Assembly: GCA_052034115.1 (NCBI GenBank) | Contig: JBPOIZ010000104.1 | Coordinates: 1-8,555, forward strand | Source of the DNA: Lutibacillus sp052034115 | GTDB taxonomy: Bacteria > Actinomycetota > Actinomycetes > Actinomycetales > Dermatophilaceae | Direction of reading: 5' to 3' | Length of the DNA: 8,555 bases | Shown here: positions 4,151 to 8,555 of the stretch, one piece after another | Layout: every line of letters starts with the position of its first letter | Position numbering within the stretch: position 1 is the stretch's first letter | Notes under the pieces: model-generated | Database searches by the model: none | Seen by the model: the letters and a program-made list of their open reading frames with translations, nothing else | What the model was told of the DNA's origin: nothing | Program-made: the position numbers and the translations under genes

Positions 4151-5947
4151 CTACGGGGTGAACAGCGCCTCCCGGGTGGCGTCCGCCACGTCGTCCAGCG
4201 AGGCAATGCCTACGGCCTTGCCGCCGGTGGCTTTGGCGAGGGCCTCCAACGTGGCCATATCGGCGTCCGGCCCGTAGCCGATGAAGATGACCTTGACGGG
4301 TTTCGCCTGGTCCCGCAGCCCGGCCAGACGCTTGACGAGCGTTGCCCGGCTGATGCCGTCGACGGTGTCCCGGTTGTCGCCATCGGTGAGAACGACGAGC
4401 TGGTTGACGTAGGCCGAGTCGTAGCGCTCCACCGCGAGCCGGTAGCCGGTCTCGATGGCGTCGTACAAAGGCGTCCCACCGCCGACCTTGACGCCGCTGA
4501 CGGCCTCATAGACGCGGGCCGCGTGCACCGTGCCGCGGTCGTCGGACCCATTGGGCGCCAGCGTGGCGCCCAGGACAATGTTCTTGCGATTGCGCTGATC
4601 GCTCTGGAAGGTCACCACGCCGCTGCGCGCTTGCGGTGACGCCACGTCCAAGGTCTGCTTCGCCAGGGCGATGACCAGGTCGATCTTGCGCACGGTGGTG
4701 CCCGGGAAGGTCTGCCGCATCGACCCCGAGGCGTCCAGCAGGACGAGGCTGGACAGCCGGATGTGCATCAACCCGAAGGCTGCTCGGGCCGCCAGCACTG
4801 CGTGGCGTGGAGTCGCCTCGGGCTGCGCACCGCCACTGGCGGTGATGATGCCGCCCTGGTCCAGATCTGCCGCGGCCGGACGAGCGGCACCGGCCCGCAA
4901 GCCGGCGTTCGTCAGCGCGGCGCGGCCCTCGGCTGTCGTCAGGTAGGACCCCAGCCCAGCCAGGACGGGCGCCTTGGCCGTCGACCAGATGACCAGGGGC
5001 ATCTGCACACTAACGGCGCCCTCGCCGAGGTAGACCCCGACGCGCGCGGCGGGGTTCGGGGTCGAGAGCAAGACAGCCTCCGTGGTGACCCACATCCCGG
5101 GGCCGCGGGGATCGGTCGCACCGACATCAGCGTCGAGGGGGCCGAGGGTCTCGAGCACGGCACGCTCATCGTCCGCCGTCGCGGCAACGCGGTGTTCCAG
5201 CCGGATCAGGGCCAGCTGCTCCGACGTGGGGGCTGCGTAGTCGACGGTCTGCGGCACCTTACCGTTCGTTGCGACCGAGGCGAGTGCTGCGAACGCGATC
5301 GCGCCCGTCGCCGACTCGTCGGGGTCGGGCAGCGCCAGGCGCAGTTGGCCCCACTGCTTCTTCCCGGCATCGGCCCAGGTGCGCTTCACGGTGATCATGT
5401 CGCGCAGCCACCCGGGACTGATCGTGCCGTCCCGGCCGGCCGCCGCGGCCATCTGCGGCGGCATCGCGAGGAGGACCGGTGAGCTGGCGACCACCACCGG
5501 CTTGCCCTGCACGCGTGCCGACGCCTGGCCGGACAGCGCGCCAACCCAGGAGGCATCCTCGGGAATCCACCCGTCGAGCCCGTCGAGCTGGCCCCCGACG
5601 ACCTGAGACGAACGCCTGGCCACTGCCGCGACGGGAAGGCATGCGCGATCCACCGAGTCGGCGTAGGCCCGCAGGACCGGACCCCACGTGGAGACATAGG
5701 CCGCCGGAACCCCGAGGACCGCCGCGTCGTCGCACGCGGGGCGCGCAACGGCAGCGGCCCGGGCGTCGCCGGGCGACCCACTCGGTGTGCCGGCCGCGGC
5801 CGCAACGGGCCGGTCGCCCGACCCGCTGTGTCGGGTGTTGGCCACGGCGAGCCCACCGACGACTGCGGCCAGCGCGCCGACGCTTGCCAGCACCAGCCAT
5901 GGCTTATGGCGCCGACGTGCACGACGTCGACCTGTGTATGTGGTCAC
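4151..5947 (-). CDS. Membrane-anchored solute-binding-like / VWA domain protein
   Basis: A 598-aa protein. After a very basic start (GRRRARRRHKPW) comes one hydrophobic segment (about 17-36), acting as an uncleaved anchor or signal, then a Ser/Gly/Ala-rich linker (about 38-68). Residues about 75-365 resemble a periplasmic solute-binding fold: VVVASSPVLLAMPP (151-164) is typical, and LTTAEGRAALTNAGLR (336-351) matches the usual closing helix. Residues about 398-595 form a von Willebrand A domain with an intact metal site: D405-A-S407-G-S409, Thr492 in GGGTPLYDAI and Asp522 in LTDGDN. The chain should lie outside the membrane. Similar two-domain proteins occur in actinobacteria but have no settled function; ligand binding or adhesion to another surface protein is inference. 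A GTG start with GGGGGG 4 nt upstream is used. It converges on ndk and diverges from the FUSC gene. Confidence 0.85.
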   Translation of the reverse strand: MTTYTGRRRARRRHKPWLVLASVGALAAVVGGLAVANTRHSGSGDRPVAAAAGTPSGSPGDARAAAVARPACDDAAVLGVPAAYVSTWGPVLRAYADSVDRACLPVAAVARRSSQVVGGQLDGLDGWIPEDASWVGALSGQASARVQGKPVVVASSPVLLAMPPQMAAAAGRDGTISPGWLRDMITVKRTWADAGKKQWGQLRLALPDPDESATGAIAFAALASVATNGKVPQTVDYAAPTSEQLALIRLEHRVAATADDERAVLETLGPLDADVGATDPRGPGMWVTTEAVLLSTPNPAARVGVYLGEGAVSVQMPLVIWSTAKAPVLAGLGSYLTTAEGRAALTNAGLRAGAARPAAADLDQGGIITASGGAQPEATPRHAVLAARAAFGLMHIRLSSLVLLDASGSMRQTFPGTTVRKIDLVIALAKQTLDVASPQARSGVVTFQSDQRNRKNIVLGATLAPNGSDDRGTVHAARVYEAVSGVKVGGGTPLYDAIETGYRLAVERYDSAYVNQLVVLTDGDNRDTVDGISRATLVKRLAGLRDQAKPVKVIFIGYGPDADMATLEALAKATGGKAVGIASLDDVADATREALFTP

Positions 5948-5999
5948 AAAACCCCCCAGCCCCGGTGCCTTGCTGGCCCCCGTCCCCGGGACCGGACCG

Positions 6000-6008
6000 A
6001 GCGTAGCA
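6000..6008 (-). promoter_or_regulatory. Candidate extended -10 promoter of the VWA gene
   Basis: The minus strand reads TGC-TACGCT: a TANNNT -10 (complement of 6000-6005) with a TGN extension. No -35 matches at 17 bp, as is allowed for extended -10 promoters. The predicted start near 5993 gives a leader of about 45 nt, which ends in a G-run serving as a weak ribosome binding site. Confidence 0.4.
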
Positions 6009-6015
6009 AGTCCAC

Positions 6016-6030
6016 GGGCCCGCCGGGCCC
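6016..6030. repeat. Short inverted repeat between the divergent VWA and FUSC genes
   Basis: GGGCCC-GCC-GGGCCC lies between the two divergent promoters. It could be a regulator site or simply the result of high G+C. Nothing more can be concluded. Confidence 0.3.
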
Positions 6031-6033
6031 TGG

Positions 6034-6039
6034 CACGAT
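6034..6039 (+). promoter_or_regulatory. Candidate -10 box of the FUSC gene (leaderless)
   Basis: CACGAT ends 6 nt (AGGTCG) before the GTG at 6046, the spacing also seen at folC, DUF4233, ndk and the carbonic-anhydrase-like gene. It keeps the conserved A at position 2 and T at position 6 but lacks the first T. No Shine-Dalgarno is placed well for the GTG. Confidence 0.3.
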
Positions 6040-6045
6040 AGGTCG

Positions 6046-7176
6046 GTGCGTGGCGCTACCCGACTTCCCCTCCGACTCGAACTGCTCGCCGACCGGGCCG
6101 CGCGGCGGGCCCAACGATCGATCCGGGCCAGGCTGCGTCGCGTCGTCGGCAAGGGGTGGCTCATCGGACAGAGTGCGCTGGCCGCCGGCGTGGCCCTCTT
6201 CGTCAGCGGCACCCTCCTGGGGCACGCGACACCCTTCGTGGCACCCATCGTCGCGGTCATCTGCCTCGGGCTGACCTACGGTCAGCGCCTGCGCAGGGTC
6301 GCGGAGGTGACCGTCGGCGCGGCCGTGGGCGTCCTGATCTCCGAGCTGTTCACCGGCTGGGTCGGCTCCGGGCCCTGGCAGGTCACCCTCATCGTCGGCA
6401 CGTCGATGGCCGTGGCGCTGTTCCTCGACGCAGGATCGTTCCTCGTCACGCAGGCCGCGATCAACGGGATCGTCATCGGCACCCTCTCGGCCACCGGGAC
6501 GGCCGCGGTCAATCGCTGGATCGACGCTCTGGTGGGCGGTGGTGTGGCCTTGGTGGCGGCCATGGTGGTGCCGTCCGCGCCGGTGCGCCGGCCACTGCGC
6601 CAAGCCGCCAAGATCGCCGCGACGGTGGCGGACCTGTTGCGCTGCGCGGCGCGGGCCGCGCAGGACGGCGACGTCGACCGAGCGGTCGACGCGCTCGGGG
6701 CGGCTCGGGCGACCGACGCGCTGGTCCGTGAGCTCCAGGCCGCTGCTCAGGAGGGACAGTCGGTCGTGGAGTCCTCGCCCTTCCACCGCGGCGCAGGCGA
6801 CGACGTCGAACGCATCATCGAGGTCATCGATCCGTTGGACTACGCCGTGCGGAGCACCCGGGTGCTGGTGCGCCGCGCCCTCATCGGCATCGTCGACGGG
6901 GAGGCGGTGCCGCCGTCATACATCGCCGTCCTCGACCAACTGGCCGAGGCCGCCGATGTCCTGGCGCGATCCCTGCACGAGGGCGCGGCTCCCGGGGCCG
7001 GTCGGTCGGTGCTGCTGACCGTCGCTCAGCGCACGGCGACCCTGGAGCGCACGCCCTACCTGTCCGTCGAGGTCGTCCTGGCGCAGATGCGGTCCGTCTG
7101 CGTGGACCTGCTGCAGGTCACCGGTTTGACCGTCGACGAGGCCGTCGCGGCGCTCCCGCCGGTCGAGACGCGCTAG
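6046..7176 (+). CDS. FUSC family (aromatic acid exporter-like) membrane protein
   Basis: A 376-aa protein with a basic amphipathic N-terminus (about 1-36), then about six membrane segments (roughly 38-58, 62-78, 86-106, 111-127, 130-150, 159-177) and a helical cytoplasmic region (about 185-376). The arrangement, including RRPLRQ just after the last helix, matches FUSC/aromatic-acid-exporter proteins, a family containing efflux proteins for aromatic or fusaric acids. The transported compound cannot be told from sequence. The GTG at 6046 gives the basic N-terminus expected and follows a leaderless-type box. The TAG stop at 7174-7176 starts TAGCCT, a possible -10 for the next gene. It is divergent from the VWA gene and lies 43 bp ahead of an MFS transporter gene, with which it may be cotranscribed. 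Confidence 0.75.
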   Translation: MRGATRLPLRLELLADRAARRAQRSIRARLRRVVGKGWLIGQSALAAGVALFVSGTLLGHATPFVAPIVAVICLGLTYGQRLRRVAEVTVGAAVGVLISELFTGWVGSGPWQVTLIVGTSMAVALFLDAGSFLVTQAAINGIVIGTLSATGTAAVNRWIDALVGGGVALVAAMVVPSAPVRRPLRQAAKIAATVADLLRCAARAAQDGDVDRAVDALGAARATDALVRELQAAAQEGQSVVESSPFHRGAGDDVERIIEVIDPLDYAVRSTRVLVRRALIGIVDGEAVPPSYIAVLDQLAEAADVLARSLHEGAAPGAGRSVLLTVAQRTATLERTPYLSVEVVLAQMRSVCVDLLQVTGLTVDEAVAALPPVETR

Positions 7177-7179
7177 CCT
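7174..7179 (+). promoter_or_regulatory. Possible -10 box upstream of the MFS gene
   Basis: TAGCCT overlaps the FUSC stop codon and fits TANNNT. Start would be near 7186, leaving a leader of about 34 nt before the ATG at 7220. No Shine-Dalgarno is visible in that leader, so this start is less well explained than the others. It may be only a chance match to the TAG stop. Confidence 0.25.
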
Positions 7180-7219
7180 CCGGTGTATCCGGCGCGGGGT
7201 ATCTCCCCTCCGTCCCGGT

Positions 7220-8488
7220 ATGGCACCCCCGCACCACGGCCGGCATGCCCCGGCACTGCTCGTCGTCAGCCACGCTCTGGCGGCACTGGGTATGTCGTTG
7301 CCCTGGCCACTGCTCGTGGCGGAGGTCTGGTCTCACACCCACGACGACCTGCTGCTCGGCATCAGTGGAGCGGCGCGCATGCTGCCCTATGTCCTGTTGT
7401 CGTGGTGGGTCGCCCAGGTCGGTGATCGGTTCCGGCGTAGCGCCGTCATCCGGGCCACCCTGGTCGGTCGCGCGGTGCTGCTCGTGGCCGCATCCCTGGT
7501 GGCGGGCGCCGACCGCATCGGTGCTGCCGTTGTCCTGGCCACGGCGACGGTCGCGGTGGGGACGGCCGCCTATCCGGCCGCCGCAGCGGGGATGCCGGCG
7601 CTGGCGGGGCGGGACAACGACCGGTGGACCGGCGCGCTGGTGACCTGTGAGGTGGCCTCGTTCGTCGTGGGGCCGGCCCTCGGTGGGCTTCTCGTCGGTC
7701 GGGCCTCGCTGGCCATCGGCAGTCTGGTCGCCGCGGGATTGACGGTGGCCGCGCTCGTCGCCATTAGCGGCGTCACGATGCCGGCCCCCTCGGCCAACGC
7801 TGGGGTCCCGCGACCGGAGGCGCCCAGCCCACGCCGGTTCGCGGTCCGGGACGTGGTGTCCGCCGGGCGGGGCTTCCTCATCGCGATCGGTGTCCTCGTG
7901 GCGCTCAATGCGGCGCTGGCGGGTCTGTCCATCGTTCTGCTACCGCTGGCGGAACAGGCCTGGTCGGATCCGGGCGCCTTCGGACTGGCAACTGCCGTCC
8001 TCGGCTTTGGCGGGCTCCTCGGGCCGCTGGTGGCCCGGATCGGCCTGGTGTCCGGCCTTGCCGGTGGCCTGGTGGCCTTCGCGGCGGTCACCGCCGCGGT
8101 CGCCCTCTCCCCGGGCCTGGCCTGGGCGGCGGTCCCGCTCGCGGCTGCCGGGGCCGTGGCGGTCCGCGCCGAGGCACTGGCGACCGAGGCGATCCAGGCG
8201 GCGGTGCCCGACGGTCGCCGCGCCACCGCCTTGGGCCTCGCCGACACCGCCATGGTCGGCGCTGCGCTGGTCGCCACCGTTGCCGCACCGCAGATCGCCT
8301 CGGCCACCGGAGCGCGAGCCCACTCCCTGGTCGTGGCCACCGGGATCGCGGTTGCTGCGGCCCTGCTCACCCTGGCTCGCCGAGGCGGCGGCTCCCTAGG
8401 GTGGCGCCATGGAACTGTCGATCAATGGCCGGTCCCCTGTCGTGGCGTCGTCGGCGTGGGTGGCCCCGACGGCCGTCCTCGTCGGTGA
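7220..8488 (+). CDS. Major facilitator superfamily transporter
   Basis: A 422-aa protein with about 12 hydrophobic segments, six on each side of a Pro/Arg-rich loop (about 186-212). The loop after helix 2 carries GDRFRRS (68-74), the MFS motif A, which controls the alternating-access movement of secondary transporters. The N-terminal half resembles drug or metabolite exporters of the MFS_1 type, but no substrate can be assigned. ATG 7220 is the first start in this frame after the FUSC gene; no Shine-Dalgarno is present. Helix 12 ends near residue 386. The last 36 residues are Gly/Arg/Trp-rich and not membrane-like, and from about residue 397 they are read out of frame through the next gene. 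This tail may be an artefact of a frame slip: a TAG at 8397 lies one frame away. Confidence 0.85.
   Translation: MAPPHHGRHAPALLVVSHALAALGMSLPWPLLVAEVWSHTHDDLLLGISGAARMLPYVLLSWWVAQVGDRFRRSAVIRATLVGRAVLLVAASLVAGADRIGAAVVLATATVAVGTAAYPAAAAGMPALAGRDNDRWTGALVTCEVASFVVGPALGGLLVGRASLAIGSLVAAGLTVAALVAISGVTMPAPSANAGVPRPEAPSPRRFAVRDVVSAGRGFLIAIGVLVALNAALAGLSIVLLPLAEQAWSDPGAFGLATAVLGFGGLLGPLVARIGLVSGLAGGLVAFAAVTAAVALSPGLAWAAVPLAAAGAVAVRAEALATEAIQAAVPDGRRATALGLADTAMVGAALVATVAAPQIASATGARAHSLVVATGIAVAAALLTLARRGGGSLGWRHGTVDQWPVPCRGVVGVGGPDGRPRR
8397..8402 (+). promoter_or_regulatory. Candidate -10 box of the carbonic-anhydrase-like gene
   Basis: TAGGGT ends 6 nt (GGCGCC) before the ATG at 8409. TAGGGT is the same hexamer as at 3311, and the GGCGCC spacer is the same as before ndk. 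No Shine-Dalgarno is seen. The box lies inside the MFS reading frame as annotated, with its TAG out of frame. Confidence 0.4.
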
Positions 8489-8555
8489 CGTGGAGGTGGG
8501 CCCCGGGGCGAGCATCTGGTATGGCGTGGTCATTCGCGCCGAGCGGGAGCGGATC
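8409..8555 (+). CDS. Gamma-carbonic anhydrase-like hexapeptide-repeat protein (3' partial)
   Basis: The first 49 residues run off the window edge. VAPTAVLVGDVEVGPGASIW (18-37) is the start of a left-handed beta-helix built from hexapeptide repeats, and VIRAERERI (41-49) corresponds to the V-x-R-A-D/E-x-x-x-I segment of gamma-carbonic anhydrase/PaaY/YrdA proteins. The three zinc-binding histidines of that family lie further on, so whether it is an active anhydrase cannot be seen. Some family members act in acyl-CoA metabolism instead. The ATG at 8409 gives the standard short N-terminus and follows a leaderless-type box. It overlaps the annotated MFS end by 80 bp in another frame. Confidence 0.85.
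   Translation, partial: MELSINGRSPVVASSAWVAPTAVLVGDVEVGPGASIWYGVVIRAERERI

Noticed and set aside
4763..5482. 239-aa plus-strand open frame inside the VWA gene
   Set aside because: It is antisense to a gene with intact MIDAS residues and shows no recognisable domain.
5944..6786. 280-aa minus-strand open frame opposite the FUSC gene
   Set aside because: It is an antisense shadow: rich in Arg/Gly/His/Asp, with no domain pattern, and opposite a clear six-helix membrane protein gene.

Overview
The window is very G+C-rich (about 70% by eye), with GTG starts and many start sites that lack a Shine-Dalgarno. The gene order ileS, folC, DUF4233 gene, ndk is a conserved actinobacterial block. Together these point to an actinomycete (Actinomycetota), most likely a Micrococcales/Intrasporangiaceae-type organism. 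The phylum is well supported; the family is a guess from gene order.

Layout. Positions 1-225 hold the 3' end of an isoleucyl-tRNA synthetase gene (+). Positions 319-1739 hold a two-gene HipBA-type toxin-antitoxin operon on the minus strand, lying between ileS and folC. Positions 1740-1945 are a regulatory region shared by the divergent hipBA and folC genes. It contains a perfect 18-bp palindrome, a 13-bp-arm inverted repeat and four copies of GTGCCGGT, three of them exactly 61 bp apart. Positions 1946-4138 carry folC, a four-helix DUF4233 membrane protein gene and ndk in one direction. Positions 4151-5947 (-) encode a membrane-anchored, extracytoplasmic protein that joins a solute-binding-like domain to a von Willebrand factor A domain; it converges on ndk with a 12-bp gap. 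Divergent from it, positions 6046-7176 (+) encode a FUSC-family membrane protein. Then come a 12-helix MFS transporter (7220-8488) and the 5' end of a gamma-carbonic-anhydrase-like protein (8409-8555, cut by the window edge).

How the parts relate. Most of the window is housekeeping: aminoacylation, folate polyglutamylation, nucleoside triphosphate balance and membrane transport. HipBA is the accessory element. Its toxin has an intact kinase core, and its presumed operator region extends into the folC start, so the antitoxin could affect folC expression.

A second theme is promoter architecture. At five + strand genes (folC, DUF4233, ndk, FUSC, carbonic-anhydrase-like) a -10-like hexamer ends exactly 6 nt before the start codon and no Shine-Dalgarno is visible, which suggests leaderless mRNAs. 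In two of these the hexamer begins with the TAG stop codon of the preceding gene. At the last one a TAG lies one frame off the MFS gene, which instead runs 80 bp into its neighbour. I see no CRISPR array, tRNA, rRNA or insertion sequence.
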